A stretch of DNA of 64,000 bases from Psychromonas arctica DSM 14288 (GCF_000482725.1 NZ_AXWP01000008.1:29602-93601); one strand, 5' to 3'. Counted from the stretch's first letter, positions 8,078 to 17,836 are shown. Notes: generated from the sequence alone by a model not told the origin. Numbers and translations: made by a program.

Positions 8078-9688
8078 ATGGTACGTATACGAGATAGACT
8101 AAGTTTACGCGTTATTACTTTGACCATTGTCTTAGCAGCAATGAGTGGCATTGTTGGGGTTTCTGGCATTCTCTCACTGCAAGAGTTCAAAGAGGATTAC
8201 CAAAAAGTAAAAGATGATCACTTTGAAACTTTACTCGATATAACAGAGTTGAAAGGCCAAGCTAATGAAATGTTAAGAACCACCAGTGGTATGTTTTTGG
8301 CTGAGAATAAAAATGATCTGCAGTGGGATGTTTTACATGTCACGGATAAAAAACAATGGACTGAAAAATTATTTAAAAACATTGCTGACGCGACTGATAA
8401 TTACCAAGACTTAGATGAATTGAAACGTCGCTTGTATGAACAAACTGATCAGACCTTAGCTGCTATGTTGATTAAGTATGATATCTCCGATGATTTTTAT
8501 ATCCAATATACAAAAGCAGAAGCCTACAAGCATCAAAAAATGCAGCAAGGTGATCATACATTAGTGATCGCGACTGAAAATATCCTGTCTCTTTTTAGTC
8601 CAATGAACAATAAAAATTTAGCCATAGACCAAACAGTGAAGTTGGAAGATGTCAGCGCACTAATTAATCAAATTAAAGATAAAATACCAGAACAAGAATA
8701 TACCCAGTTGATCGCTTTGTTTATTGCGGATGATTCGCTTTTTTCTATTTATTCAAGCTATGTTACGCAACTCGAACGTATCAAAGTACTACGCTTGGAT
8801 AATAGACAGTTGAGTTATTTAATTGCCGCTGTCACTGGTAAGAGCATTTTATCAATACAGAAAAAATTCCTGATTAATCTCCATAAAATAGAAGAAGAAA
8901 TAGCGGTGCGTAAAACGCGTTTGTATATTCTATTATTTATTTGCTTTTCAACGGCATTGGTTTTAGCTTTATTACAAATTGGGTTTTTAAAACGTGTTGA
9001 GTTGATCCGTAAAGTGATTAATGCGGGATATAATAATACTCAGCACGAGATTCCAATTAAAGGTAAAGATGAGTTTAGTAAAATGGCGATTGCCGTTAAA
9101 AGCTATATCGATGAGCTGTTAAAAAAAGAACATGAAATATCTGAGAATAATAAAAAATTAAAACATTTAGCGACCCATGATGGCTTAACTAATATCTATA
9201 ATCGCCGTTATTTTGATGCAAATTTTTTAAAGGAGCATGTGCGCTATTTACGCTACAAAGAAGCTTATTGTCTAGCAATGTTCGACTTAGACCATTTTAA
9301 GCATATTAATGATGCCCATGGTCATGATATTGGAGATAGGGTGTTAATTGAATTTACTAAGCGGGTGTCTGAAAAAATGCGTAAAACAGATATATTTGCG
9401 CGTTTTGGCGGCGAGGAGTTTGCATTATTAATGCCGCGTACTAATGAACATAATGCGACGAGATTAATGCAACGTATCATTGAAGAGACTAATTCTACAC
9501 CTTGTATTATTGGTAAATTAAAAATTGATTTTACGACCAGTATCGGGTTAGTAGAAGTACAAAAAATAGAAGATATTCAAGATGCATCAAAGCAATTGAT
9601 ATTTGCCGATAAAGCGCTATATCAAGCTAAGCAGACAGGGCGTAATAAACTTTGTGTGTATAGTGCTGACATTGAGGATAAAGAGTAG
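8078..9688 (+). CDS. Membrane-bound GGDEF diguanylate cyclase
   Basis: The protein has an N-terminal membrane segment (about residues 9-30), a periplasmic region of roughly 250 residues, and a second membrane segment (LYILLFICFSTALVLALLQI). A short linker follows, then a C-terminal GGDEF domain. The active-site motif is GGEEF near residue 444, and RKTD lies exactly five residues upstream, so the allosteric I-site RxxD is intact. It should make c-di-GMP and be product-inhibited. The frame is open from an ATG at 8057 inside the preceding gene; I prefer the ATG at 8078, but the 8057 start would give a 17-nt overlap. Either way the two genes are co-transcribed, and the periplasmic region is the natural docking site for the binding protein. 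Confidence 0.88.
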   Translation: MVRIRDRLSLRVITLTIVLAAMSGIVGVSGILSLQEFKEDYQKVKDDHFETLLDITELKGQANEMLRTTSGMFLAENKNDLQWDVLHVTDKKQWTEKLFKNIADATDNYQDLDELKRRLYEQTDQTLAAMLIKYDISDDFYIQYTKAEAYKHQKMQQGDHTLVIATENILSLFSPMNNKNLAIDQTVKLEDVSALINQIKDKIPEQEYTQLIALFIADDSLFSIYSSYVTQLERIKVLRLDNRQLSYLIAAVTGKSILSIQKKFLINLHKIEEEIAVRKTRLYILLFICFSTALVLALLQIGFLKRVELIRKVINAGYNNTQHEIPIKGKDEFSKMAIAVKSYIDELLKKEHEISENNKKLKHLATHDGLTNIYNRRYFDANFLKEHVRYLRYKEAYCLAMFDLDHFKHINDAHGHDIGDRVLIEFTKRVSEKMRKTDIFARFGGEEFALLMPRTNEHNATRLMQRIIEETNSTPCIIGKLKIDFTTSIGLVEVQKIEDIQDASKQLIFADKALYQAKQTGRNKLCVYSADIEDKE

Positions 9689-9810
9689 CAGTTGTTGATG
9701 GTATTGTTTTGTAACATAACTTTGCAGCATACTTTATAACTTACTTTATAACGTACTTTATGACATGCGAGCGTTCAGCACGCATGTCATTGCTTGCATT
9801 TTCTGCTCTA

Positions 9811-10131
9811 TTATTTAGGTTTTAAATTTTCTTTAAAAGCATTTAATGTTTTAAATAATAATTCAATCTTAACCACAATCGCTGGCAGCTGCATTTTGTA
9901 GTGATCTTCGTTATCCGTTTGAATCGCTTGTAAGTCTGCCGCTAACTCTTCTACGTAGGGTAAAAAAGTATCTGAGTGGTTAGTAAACGGCGTATCATTA
10001 GTAAAAATATGAGCAAAACCCGCTGTTTTTTGTTTACGTAATTCAGCTAGTGCTTTATCTGCATCTACTGCGCGGTGATAAATTATTTTAATGTTTTCTT
10101 GAAGCTGTGCTTGTACGTTTTCTTTGCTCAT
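9811..10131 (-). CDS. Small conserved-looking helical protein, function unknown
   Basis: The 106-residue soluble product starts at the ATG at 10131, with AGGAG at a good distance upstream. It has no signal peptide, membrane segment or metal motif. It is predicted to be mostly helical with a charged N-terminal half (DADKALAELRKQK) and a hydrophobic C-terminal helix (AIVVKIELLFKTLNAF). I do not recognise the family. It lies downstream of epmB on the same strand, with a gap of under 100 bp, so the two could share a transcript. Confidence 0.6.
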   Translation of the reverse strand: MSKENVQAQLQENIKIIYHRAVDADKALAELRKQKTAGFAHIFTNDTPFTNHSDTFLPYVEELAADLQAIQTDNEDHYKMQLPAIVVKIELLFKTLNAFKENLKPK

Positions 10132-10223
10132 CAGATTCTCCTGTGTGAACGTGTCGATATCAATAACCAACAGATTTTACTGTGTGTTATTAATTCGTTG
10201 CGATTAATCGTTAGTCCGCTTTA

Positions 10224-11240
10224 TTATAACGAATGTATTAAGGTTTTACTTTGTTGTCCTGCAATTTCTCTACTTAAGCGGGGTACTAAATAACCCGGTA
10301 ACTCACTTTGCATCGCTTTATGTAGTTTTTGGGCCACTGTTTCATCAATATCAAAGTGCGCAGCCCCTTGTACTTTATCTAACAAGAATAAATAATACGG
10401 CAAAATGTTGGCTGAAAACAATGCTTCACTCAATGCGACGAGTGCTTCTGTATTATCATTAATATCTTTTAATAACACACTTTGATTCAATAATTGTATG
10501 CCTGCTTGGTGACAACGTTGCATAGCTTGAATAAAGTCCTCATCAACCTCTTGTTGATGGTTAATATGCAGTACTAATACAACCTTAAATCGACTTCTTT
10601 GTAAACGATCCGCTAACGCTTGTGTAATACGTGACGGGATCACCACGGGTAAACGGGTATGTATGCGTAAACGTGTTAACTGTGGCAAGGCTTCAAGCTG
10701 ATCAAATAACTCAAATAGCTGCTTATCCTTAGTCATTAATGGATCACCCCCACTGAGAATAACTTCATTCACTTCAGGATTATTTTGGATATAAGCAATA
10801 ATATCAGCCAGTTCTGATTTGTTAATACTATTTTCAGCATAAGGGAAATGTCGTCTAAAGCAATATCGACAATTTACTGCACAACCTGTTTTTAAAATGA
10901 GTAAAACCCGGCTTTTATATTTATGTAATAACCCTTGCTGTTGATTATTTTGTTCCACCAATGGGTCGGTAGTAAAACCCTTCACCGTTAATTCTTCATC
11001 GTTAATTGGCAATACTTGTTTTAATAAAGGATCATTAATATTGCCTTTTTGCATCTTCTTTACAAAGGGCATGGGAACCAGCATCGGGAATTGTTTTCTC
11101 GCAAGTTGACTGATTAGGTCATTTTCCTGCTCAATCTCCAATATTTCTAACAGTTGTTGCGGATTTTTCACTGCTTCTGCTAGTTCCTTTTGCCATGTTG
11201 GCAAGTCAGCGGTATTATTCACGTTAATAATTTTGGGCAT
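10224..11240 (-). CDS. epmB: EF-P beta-lysylation enzyme EpmB (lysine 2,3-aminomutase)
   Basis: The 338-residue protein belongs to the KamA-type radical SAM family. Its CxxxCxxC motif is at Cys120, Cys124 and Cys127 ([20 protein letters not shown]), and SGGDPL and a [12 protein letters not shown] segment follow. EpmB converts (S)-alpha-lysine to (R)-beta-lysine, which EpmA attaches to EF-P. The gene is divergent from efp with only 29 bp between the start codons, as in E. coli (yjeK-efp). The product is shorter at the C-terminus than clostridial lysine aminomutases, as is usual for EpmB. Confidence 0.94.
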   Translation of the reverse strand: MPKIINVNNTADLPTWQKELAEAVKNPQQLLEILEIEQENDLISQLARKQFPMLVPMPFVKKMQKGNINDPLLKQVLPINDEELTVKGFTTDPLVEQNNQQQGLLHKYKSRVLLILKTGCAVNCRYCFRRHFPYAENSINKSELADIIAYIQNNPEVNEVILSGGDPLMTKDKQLFELFDQLEALPQLTRLRIHTRLPVVIPSRITQALADRLQRSRFKVVLVLHINHQQEVDEDFIQAMQRCHQAGIQLLNQSVLLKDINDNTEALVALSEALFSANILPYYLFLLDKVQGAAHFDIDETVAQKLHKAMQSELPGYLVPRLSREIAGQQSKTLIHSL

Positions 11241-11269
11241 TTTTTATCAGTTTAGTAATAGAGGTTATA

Positions 11270-11839
11270 ATGGCAACATATAGTACCAGTGATTTTAAAG
11301 GCGGGCTAAAATTCATGCTCGATAATGAACCATGTGTGATCATGGAAAATGAATATGTTAAACCTGGTAAAGGCCAAGCATTCAGTCGAGTTAAATACCG
11401 CAAACTTATTTCAGGTAAGGTAGTGGATAAAACATTTAAGTCAAATGAAACAGTAGAATCTGCTGATGTAATGGACTTTGATCTTGCTTACTTATACAAC
11501 GACGGTGAGTTTTTCCACTTTATGGACAACAATACATTTGAACAGATCGCTGCGGATGTTAATGCAGTAGGTGATATGGACAAGTGGTTGGTAGAACAAA
11601 ACATTTGTACTATTACGACGTGGAATGATGCACCGATTGCAGTTATGCCACCAAACTTTGTTGAATTAGAAGTCACTGAAACAGATCCTGGCTTAAAGGG
11701 TGATACGGCTGGAACAGGCGGTAAACCTGCAACATTATCAACCGGTGCCGTTGTACGTGTTCCTTTATTCATTCAAATTGGTGAAGTGATTAAAGTAGAT
11801 ACACGCAGTGGTGAATACGTTGGTCGTGTTAAGAAATAA
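11270..11839 (+). CDS. efp: Elongation factor P
   Basis: This 189-residue protein begins [20 protein letters not shown] and contains [14 protein letters not shown], which places the beta-lysylated lysine at position 34 as in E. coli. EF-P relieves ribosome stalling at polyproline stretches. The C-terminal OB-domain signature ([10 protein letters not shown]) is present. Both modification enzymes, EpmB (divergent, adjacent) and EpmA (about 4 kb away), are encoded in this window, so full modification of Lys34 is expected. A strong terminator follows. Confidence 0.97.
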   Translation: MATYSTSDFKGGLKFMLDNEPCVIMENEYVKPGKGQAFSRVKYRKLISGKVVDKTFKSNETVESADVMDFDLAYLYNDGEFFHFMDNNTFEQIAADVNAVGDMDKWLVEQNICTITTWNDAPIAVMPPNFVELEVTETDPGLKGDTAGTGGKPATLSTGAVVRVPLFIQIGEVIKVDTRSGEYVGRVKK

Positions 11840-11885
11840 GCGATTAAATGTGTTGAACATTTAGTATTATTTATACTACGTTTAA

Positions 11886-11914
11886 ACAAAAACCAGCATC
11901 AGCTGGTTTTTTTA
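11886..11914. terminator. Bidirectional terminator between efp and frdD
   Basis: AAAAACCAGC pairs with GCTGGTTTTTTT around a 4-nt ATCA loop. It has T-runs on both strands and serves the convergent efp and frdABCD transcripts. Confidence 0.88.
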
Positions 11915-11941
11915 TAGCAATAATAGGTTCATATTCAACAC

Positions 11942-12346
11942 TTACAGACTGAGCATTTGTAATAATAAAGTAAAAACAAATACACTGACTGCAAAAGCAA
12001 ATCCATAGCAAATCACCTGTTGCCAATCTCGACCACGTTTAATACCTAGGTCATGTAATGAATGGAAGATGCGGTGTAGGGTATGCCATAAAGGTAATGC
12101 CACTAATACCAATACGATTGGTGCGCCATACCAACTGCTTACAAACTGATGAAGTTTTTCATAGCTTAGATGTTCGGCATCAATCAGCCCTAGTGGTATT
12201 AATAGCCCTGTGACTAATACCATTACTGGTGTTAGGAAGGCCGTTAGCATGCCTCCTGCGCCAAATAATCCCCAAAATATCGGTTCATGGGAGCGAATAT
12301 ATTTTTTTTCTGGTAATTGATTCGTTGTTGTTTGTTGAGCGTTCAT
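11942..12346 (-). CDS. frdD: Fumarate reductase membrane anchor subunit D
   Basis: A 134-residue protein with three transmembrane segments. FrdD hallmarks are RSHEPIFWGLFGAGGML near the N-terminus and the LPLWHTLHRIFHSLHDLGI segment with its histidines. With FrdC it anchors the FrdAB catalytic dimer and carries the quinol-oxidising site for fumarate respiration. It is the last gene of frdABCD, 10 bp after frdC. Confidence 0.94.
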   Translation of the reverse strand: MNAQQTTTNQLPEKKYIRSHEPIFWGLFGAGGMLTAFLTPVMVLVTGLLIPLGLIDAEHLSYEKLHQFVSSWYGAPIVLVLVALPLWHTLHRIFHSLHDLGIKRGRDWQQVICYGFAFAVSVFVFTLLLQMLSL

Positions 12347-12356
12347 GAAACCTCCT

Positions 12357-12746
12357 CTAGAGCATGATGACCACTAGGCAAAAAATAGTGACAATAATGA
12401 ATGAAATGTAATGGCCCGCAACAATGAATTTTGCATCGAGTGGTTTACCTTTGATGTAGAGATCCACGGCTTTAGGCGCTAATGAAAACCAAGTAATGGT
12501 ATGGTACAAAGCAATCAATAAAACCAATAAATGGAAGATGATTGAAATAGGATGTTGTAAGGCACTTAACCATGCGTTGAATGCCTCTTCTCCTTGGCTT
12601 AAACGGAACACTCCCCATGCCAAAATAAGGCTATATAGCGTGATTAAAATACTGCTGCCTTCTCTAATCATATATTTGCTATAGAAAGCATTCTTTAACC
12701 ACCAGTCATTGTTCATTTCTCGTTGATACGGTTTACGTTTACTCAT
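12357..12746 (-). CDS. frdC: Fumarate reductase membrane anchor subunit C
   Basis: A 129-residue, three-helix membrane protein beginning MSKRKPYQREM. It has the WWLKNAFYSKYMIREG segment and the YHTITWFSLAPKAVDL motif typical of FrdC. I chose the ATG at 12746, 8 nt after GGAG; the in-frame GTG three codons upstream overlaps that ribosome-binding site. It pairs with FrdD to form the quinol site. The gap to frdB is 111 nt, longer than usual, and contains an inverted repeat. Confidence 0.94.
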   Translation of the reverse strand: MSKRKPYQREMNNDWWLKNAFYSKYMIREGSSILITLYSLILAWGVFRLSQGEEAFNAWLSALQHPISIIFHLLVLLIALYHTITWFSLAPKAVDLYIKGKPLDAKFIVAGHYISFIIVTIFCLVVIML

Positions 12747-12768
12747 TTTATTCACTCCAAAATAACTG

Positions 12769-12829
12769 ATAGCAAACTTACTGTGATCGGCATGGATATT
12801 AATACGAGTCGATATAAATAGTTTGCTAT
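12769..12829 (-). repeat. Inverted repeat in the frdB-frdC intercistronic gap
   Basis: ATAGCAAACT (12769-12778) and AGTTTGCTAT (12820-12829) are perfect 10-bp complementary arms enclosing 41 nt that itself can pair partly. There is no T-run after it. It could be an mRNA-stabilising or processing stem between frdB and frdC. Confidence 0.5.
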
Positions 12830-12857
12830 GACCTGATCAATGTTTTGTATCGTGTCT

Positions 12858-13631
12858 CTAGTCCGGTTTAAACATACCAATTAAATAATCTTTACTGCTT
12901 TCCACTTTTAATAACTGGATAGCGGCTGCGGGATCAACTCCTTTTGGACAAACCACTGAGCAATAACCGACAAAGGTACAAGACCAAACTCCTTCTTCTT
13001 GATTGACTATTTTCATCCGCTCAGCACTGCCTGCATCTCGACTATCTCGGTTATAGCGAGCTAATAATGCAAGTGCTGCTGGGCCTGTGAATTTTTTATC
13101 GAGGCCATATTGTGGACAAGCTGAATAGCACAAACCACAATTGATACACATTGAAAATTGTTTGTATTTTTCCATTTGTTCGGGAGTTTGTTTGTAAGTA
13201 CCTTCCGAGAGACATTTATCATCAGTTGCAGGAATAATATAAGGTTTGATCTCTTCTAACTTTTTAATGAAATCACCCATATCGACTACTAAATCACGTT
13301 CAATAGGGAAGTTAGCTAATGCTTCAAGTTTAACTTTCTGCGGGTAGTAGTCTCGTAGAAAAGCTTTACAGCCTAACTTAGGGATATTATTCACCATTAA
13401 ACCACAGCTGCCACATATCGCCATTCTGCATGACCATCTAAAGCTGACGGTGCTATCAAGGTGATCTTTAATATATTGCAGCGCTTCTAAGATAGACATA
13501 TCTGGGTTATATGGCACTTCAAACAGTTGTGGAAAGGGGTTGTCATCTTGCTCTGGTCGATAACGAAGGATCTCGACTTCGATGACTTTATTGGCCATTG
13601 TTGAATGAGCTGGCATTGTTTGAGCTGACAT
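12858..13631 (-). CDS. frdB: Fumarate reductase iron-sulfur subunit B
   Basis: The 257-residue subunit carries three iron-sulfur clusters. The [2Fe-2S] ligands are Cys68, Cys73, Cys76 and Cys88 ([10 protein letters not shown]...C). The cysteines for the [4Fe-4S] and [3Fe-4S] clusters are Cys162, Cys165, Cys168, Cys172 and Cys218, Cys224, Cys228. It passes electrons from the FrdCD quinol site to the FAD of FrdA. I chose the ATG at 13631, 8 nt after AAGGAG; the ATG at 13637 overlaps the frdA stop codon (ATGA) but is too close to the ribosome-binding site. Confidence 0.95.
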   Translation of the reverse strand: MSAQTMPAHSTMANKVIEVEILRYRPEQDDNPFPQLFEVPYNPDMSILEALQYIKDHLDSTVSFRWSCRMAICGSCGLMVNNIPKLGCKAFLRDYYPQKVKLEALANFPIERDLVVDMGDFIKKLEEIKPYIIPATDDKCLSEGTYKQTPEQMEKYKQFSMCINCGLCYSACPQYGLDKKFTGPAALALLARYNRDSRDAGSAERMKIVNQEEGVWSCTFVGYCSVVCPKGVDPAAAIQLLKVESSKDYLIGMFKPD

Positions 13632-13633
13632 AA

Positions 13634-15403
13634 TCATTTCTCCTTCGTTTCAGAGGCAGCGCCATACACTCGCTCTGCTGGCTGGCTCTTGGTGATGGTG
13701 ACATCGGCATATTTAATTACGGGCGCATTGTCAGCTTGGAAATAAGCTAATGAATGTTTTAAATAGTTGATATCATCACGGGTTTGGTAATCATCAATTC
13801 GCTGATGTGAACCACGTGACTCTTTTCGTAAAATGGCGCTATGTGCCATCGCTTCAGCAGTATCTAATAAATAACCTAGCTCAATGGCATATAAAAATTC
13901 GGTGTTGAATACGCTCGATTTATCATTAATTTGAATCGATTTGTAACGTTGTTTTAGCTCTGCCAGGGTATCAATGGTTTGTTGCATTGATGCTTGGGTT
14001 CTATAGATCCCGACACCTTGCTCCATACAGTCCCCCATTGCTTGGCGAATATCTGCCATTTTTTCTGTACCATTACTGTTTAATAATGCTTCGGTACGGG
14101 CAATCACTTGCTCTGCTTGTTGGCGTAGTGGAGTGATATCTTGGTGTGTGGCTTGTTGTGCATATTCGGCAGCTTGTTGTCCTGCCAACTGGCCAAAAAC
14201 AGCTAATTCAGTTAACGAATTTGAACCTAGGCGATTTGCTCCATGCAAGCCAACGGATGCACATTCACCAATAGCATATAAACCCGCTAAGCTGGTGGCT
14301 GTTTTGGCATCGGTAGCAATACCTCCCATGGTATAATGTACGGTTGGTCGTACCGGAATCGGTTCGTACACTGGGTCAACACCGACATAAGCTTTGGCTA
14401 GTTCTCGAATAAAAGGTAAGCGTTCGTTGATTTTCGCTTCTCCTAAATGGCGTAGATCTAAATGCACCACATCACCTCGATCACCGCTGATCACATTGCC
14501 TTTTTGTTGTTCTTGCCAGAAACATTGGCTAATTTTATCGCGCGGGCCTAACTCCATATGTTTATTTTTAGGCTGACCAATCGGTGTTTCAGGTCCAAGC
14601 CCATAATCTTGAAGATAACGGTAACCATCTTTATTGATTAATACCCCTCCTTCACCACGGCAACCTTCGGTCATTAAGATGCCTGAACCAGGTAAGCCCG
14701 TTGGATGGTATTGTATAAACTCCATATCACGTAATGCCACGCCATGGCGGTAGGCTAATGACATGCCGTCACCCGTTACGATGCCACCGTTGGTATTATA
14801 AGTATAAACACGTGCTGCACCGCCGGTTGCCATGATCACTGATTTAGCTTGAATAAGTTTTGCTTCACCTTCTGCAATATCTAAAATCACAACACCTTGT
14901 ATCTTGTTATCTTCAACAATCAAATCTAGACAAAAGTGTTCATCGAAGCGCGTGATCTTAGGATGTTTAATGGAAGTTTGAAAAAGCGTATGAAGAATAT
15001 GAAAGCCACTTTTATCGGCAGCGAACCAAGTGCGTTCTTTTTTCATGCCACCGAAGGCGCGCACGTTAATACTACCGTCTTCTTTGCGGCTCCAAGGGCA
15101 ACCCCAATGCTCTAATTGTGTTAATTGTTTGGCTGCATTTTCAACAAAGTATTGCACCACATCTTGCTCGCATAACCAGTCACCGCCAGAGACAGTGTCA
15201 TGGAAATGTTGATCTAATGAATCACTATCTTGAACGACACCGGCAGCACCACCTTCCGCGGCAACAGTGTGACTACGCATGGGATAAACTTTTGAGATCA
15301 GGGCTATCTCAAGTTGGGGGTGATTTTCTGCAATTTCGATAGCCGCTCTTAAACCTGAACCGCCCGCACCAATAATTGCAACGTCTGTTTTGATTATCTG
15401 CAT
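13634..15403 (-). CDS. frdA: Fumarate reductase flavoprotein subunit A
   Basis: The catalytic subunit of quinol:fumarate reductase, 589 residues. It has the N-terminal FAD-binding [12 protein letters not shown] motif and the covalently flavinylated His45 in [10 protein letters not shown]. Active-site segments are [20 protein letters not shown] and [11 protein letters not shown]. It reduces fumarate to succinate at the end of anaerobic respiration. The ATG at 15403 has GGAGAG 7 nt upstream; a TTG five codons earlier is in frame but unlikely. It is first in frdABCD and divergent from epmA, as in E. coli. Confidence 0.96.
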   Translation of the reverse strand: MQIIKTDVAIIGAGGSGLRAAIEIAENHPQLEIALISKVYPMRSHTVAAEGGAAGVVQDSDSLDQHFHDTVSGGDWLCEQDVVQYFVENAAKQLTQLEHWGCPWSRKEDGSINVRAFGGMKKERTWFAADKSGFHILHTLFQTSIKHPKITRFDEHFCLDLIVEDNKIQGVVILDIAEGEAKLIQAKSVIMATGGAARVYTYNTNGGIVTGDGMSLAYRHGVALRDMEFIQYHPTGLPGSGILMTEGCRGEGGVLINKDGYRYLQDYGLGPETPIGQPKNKHMELGPRDKISQCFWQEQQKGNVISGDRGDVVHLDLRHLGEAKINERLPFIRELAKAYVGVDPVYEPIPVRPTVHYTMGGIATDAKTATSLAGLYAIGECASVGLHGANRLGSNSLTELAVFGQLAGQQAAEYAQQATHQDITPLRQQAEQVIARTEALLNSNGTEKMADIRQAMGDCMEQGVGIYRTQASMQQTIDTLAELKQRYKSIQINDKSSVFNTEFLYAIELGYLLDTAEAMAHSAILRKESRGSHQRIDDYQTRDDINYLKHSLAYFQADNAPVIKYADVTITKSQPAERVYGAASETKEK

Positions 15404-15760
15404 AAAACTCTCCAACAAAATGAAATATTTGTTCGAAAATCAGTCTATCAGTTTGATCCTTAAAAACATTGATCAAAACATGGTTAATTAACGTGAAATT
15501 AATATAAAAACAATGTATTAAAAACACGCCTTAAAAAAAATAATAAATGAGTTTAAATTGTTTATAAAAGTGTGTTCTTGGTAATATCTTTTTCGTAAAA
15601 TTTATGAGCTTGTTTTTATCAATAGCACGATCAAAATCAAGCCATGTTGATAAATGCTAATCGCTTTAATTTTTCTTATAATTGTTTCATTTTTAATATT
15701 TTTAAAGCACTATTTATGAGTCACGTAACTATCAAGCTTGCGCTCAAAAAAGGAAATAAA
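15404..15760. promoter_or_regulatory. Divergent frdA / epmA promoter region
   Basis: About 360 bp separate the two starts. Near frdA there are TTGAT (15453-15457) and TTGATCAA (15469-15476) words that match half-sites of the FNR consensus, but not at the 4-nt spacing of a full FNR box. The open frame of epmA reaches back to 15644, but the family start is at 15761. No other gene is apparent. Confidence 0.45.
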
Positions 15761-16741
15761 ATGAACTGGTTACCAAGTGCCTCATTAGCACAATTACAGG
15801 CACGTGCCGAGATGTTAGAAAAAATCAGAGGTTTTTTTAGTGAACGGCAAGTATTGGAAGTTGAAACACCTTCTTTAAGCCAAGCTGGTGTTACGGATGT
15901 GCATTTACAGTGTTTTAAAACAAAATTTGTTGGTCGCAATATTAGTGATAAACCTCTCGTTGATGGTGGTGTAGCTTTGTATTTACAAACATCGCCTGAA
16001 TTTCATATGAAACGCCTACTTGCTGCTGGTAGTGGTTGTATTTATCAGATATCAAAAGTGTATCGAAATGAAGAATCGGGGCGTTTTCATAACCCTGAGT
16101 TCTCTTTATTAGAATGGTATCGAGTTGGTTTTGATCACCATCAGTTGATGGATGAAATGTCTCTGTTACTCAGAGATATTTTACGTTGTGACACACCGCT
16201 ACGTTGTACTTATCAACAAGTTTTTTTAACGCATTTAAATGTTGATCCTTTAGCTGCAACAATTACCGAACTTAAATTAGCAGGGGCACACCTGCAACTA
16301 GGTGAGGTATTAGATAATGAAACTGATAAAGACACCATTTTGCAATTGTTATTTTGTATTGCCATCGAATGTAAAATAGGCCAAGACGTGCCATGTTTTG
16401 TTTATGACTTTCCAGCTTCACAGGCTGCATTAGCAAGAATTAATAAAAAAGATCCACGTGTTGCTGACCGTTTTGAGGTGTACTATAAAAGTGTTGAGCT
16501 CGCGAATGGATTTTACGAGTTAAATAGCAGCCAAGAGCAGTTACATCGTTTTCAATCAGATAATCAACTACGACAAAAAATGGGATTAGCTGAAATGCCT
16601 ATTGATCATAAGTTTGTTGCTTGTTTAGATCATTTGCCTGATTGTGCAGGAGTGGCGTTAGGGTTAGATAGATTGTTAATGTTATCTAGCAAACAATCTC
16701 ATATTAATGATGTATTGAGTTTTAGTGTTGATAATGCCTGA
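15761..16741 (+). CDS. epmA: EF-P lysine ligase EpmA (PoxA/GenX)
   Basis: The 326-residue protein is a truncated class II lysyl-tRNA synthetase paralogue that has only the catalytic domain. Visible class II features are [20 protein letters not shown], the motif 2 region [21 protein letters not shown], and the motif 3 [12 protein letters not shown]. EpmA activates (R)-beta-lysine and attaches it to Lys34 of EF-P. I chose the ATG at 15761 because AAAGGA lies upstream and the length then equals that of E. coli EpmA (325). The longer frame adds 39 residues with no family match. Confidence 0.95.
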   Translation: MNWLPSASLAQLQARAEMLEKIRGFFSERQVLEVETPSLSQAGVTDVHLQCFKTKFVGRNISDKPLVDGGVALYLQTSPEFHMKRLLAAGSGCIYQISKVYRNEESGRFHNPEFSLLEWYRVGFDHHQLMDEMSLLLRDILRCDTPLRCTYQQVFLTHLNVDPLAATITELKLAGAHLQLGEVLDNETDKDTILQLLFCIAIECKIGQDVPCFVYDFPASQAALARINKKDPRVADRFEVYYKSVELANGFYELNSSQEQLHRFQSDNQLRQKMGLAEMPIDHKFVACLDHLPDCAGVALGLDRLLMLSSKQSHINDVLSFSVDNA

Positions 16742-16785
16742 GCTTAAACTGCCGCATAGCTTGATCAAAATACAGGGAATAAAAG

Positions 16786-17013
16786 ATGGCAAAGTTATGG
16801 TTAACCGATAAGAGCTACCCTATTTGGTCTTATCTGTTACGTATTATTTATTGGTTGCTTGCTATTTATCTATCGAGCTTGTTTTTACAGGCTTATGGTC
16901 AGGAAAGTTGGTCTAAAGTAGGGCTTATTGTGTTAAGTATTCTGTTTGTGATCATCTTTTTAGTGTTTGCTCGTTTGATTGACCGTTTTTTAAAGGTGAC
17001 GGTAAAGGACTGA
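16786..17013 (+). CDS. Small two-helix membrane protein, function unknown
   Basis: A 75-residue protein with two hydrophobic segments (about 15-38 and 45-66), a basic loop and a basic C-terminus (RLIDRFLKVTVKD). An AGGGAA sequence lies upstream of the ATG. I do not recognise the family. It follows epmA on the same strand after a 44-bp gap and may be co-transcribed with it and with the next small gene. Confidence 0.55.
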   Translation: MAKLWLTDKSYPIWSYLLRIIYWLLAIYLSSLFLQAYGQESWSKVGLIVLSILFVIIFLVFARLIDRFLKVTVKD

Positions 17014-17066
17014 TGCTACACTGAAAATAAGTTCTGTATTTATCTATTATTGAAAAAGAGGTGTTT

Positions 17067-17327
17067 ATGCCAATTAAGAAAGTGCAATCCGAATTTGATA
17101 AGTTGTCAGAAGTATTAGCTGATGGTGTGGTGGCTGATGAATGTACCGCTGGAGAATTACAAAAAGTACATGATCAATTACAATTAGCTATCCGCTCTCG
17201 TGATCCAGCACAATTAATCAGAGATAAAAAAATAACCGAACAATTACTCATGTTTGAAGAAACCAATCCAGTGGTAGGTAAAGTGGTTAAAGATTTAATT
17301 AACGCTTTATCAGGAATGGGTATTTAA
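17067..17327 (+). CDS. Small soluble helical protein, function unknown
   Basis: An 86-residue, acidic, mostly helical protein without signal peptide or membrane segment. AAGAGG precedes the ATG at 17067 by about 5 nt; the in-frame GTG two codons earlier lies inside the ribosome-binding site. The sequence ends in a hydrophobic VVKDLINALSGMGI helix. I do not recognise it. A bidirectional terminator separates it from rpsT. Confidence 0.6.
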   Translation: MPIKKVQSEFDKLSEVLADGVVADECTAGELQKVHDQLQLAIRSRDPAQLIRDKKITEQLLMFEETNPVVGKVVKDLINALSGMGI

Positions 17328-17510
17328 TAAAATTTTGTAGTTACTCGGTCACACCAATACAAGCGAGTGCAATTTACTAAAATAAAGAGTTAATGCTCAG
17401 GGCTAATTTATTTATATAAGTTACTTATGTAAATTATTTAGATAGGTTATTTATGTTTAGCTCAAGGCTAAAAACCGCTATTTAAGTGAGCACGACACAA
17501 ATTTTAGTTA

Positions 17511-17540
17511 TAAAAAAACCGACACTAGGTCGGTTTTTTA
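17511..17540. terminator. Bidirectional terminator downstream of rpsT
   Basis: AAAAAACCGAC pairs with GTCGGTTTTTT around a 5-nt loop, with T-runs on both strands. It ends the rpsT transcript and probably the rightward transcript from the small genes. Confidence 0.88.
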
Positions 17541-17575
17541 ATAAGCTTCATAAAGAGCAAATTCTTAAATAAGAA

Positions 17576-17836
17576 TTAAAGCGCTTTAATTTTAGCAGAA
17601 AGACGACTTTTCTTACGAGCAGCCATGTTTTTGCTGATCAGACCTTTAGTTGCGTAAGCATCTAAAACTGATTGTAATTTAACGAACTCAGCCGTAGCTA
17701 GTTCTTTGTTTGCAGCTTCGATTGCAACAACAACTTTCTTGATGAAAGTACGCATCATTGTACGACGACTTGCATTATGTTTACGGCTTTTTTCAGATAA
17801 TAAAGCACGTTTTTTAGCAGACTTGATATTAGCCAA
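17576..17836 (-). CDS. rpsT: 30S ribosomal protein S20
   Basis: The 86-residue, very basic protein matches S20 throughout ([20 protein letters not shown]...[16 protein letters not shown]). It binds 16S rRNA early in 30S assembly. The start codon is TTG at 17836, with AGGAG and AAGG just upstream. A UUG start is also used by E. coli rpsT, where it contributes to translational autoregulation; the same may hold here. It is divergent from murJ, as in many gammaproteobacteria. Confidence 0.97.
   Translation of the reverse strand: MANIKSAKKRALLSEKSRKHNASRRTMMRTFIKKVVVAIEAANKELATAEFVKLQSVLDAYATKGLISKNMAARKKSRLSAKIKAL

Noticed and set aside
15644-15760. Longer EpmA start at 15644
   Set aside because: The 39 extra residues match no part of the family, and the ATG at 15761 has a good ribosome-binding site and gives the normal length.
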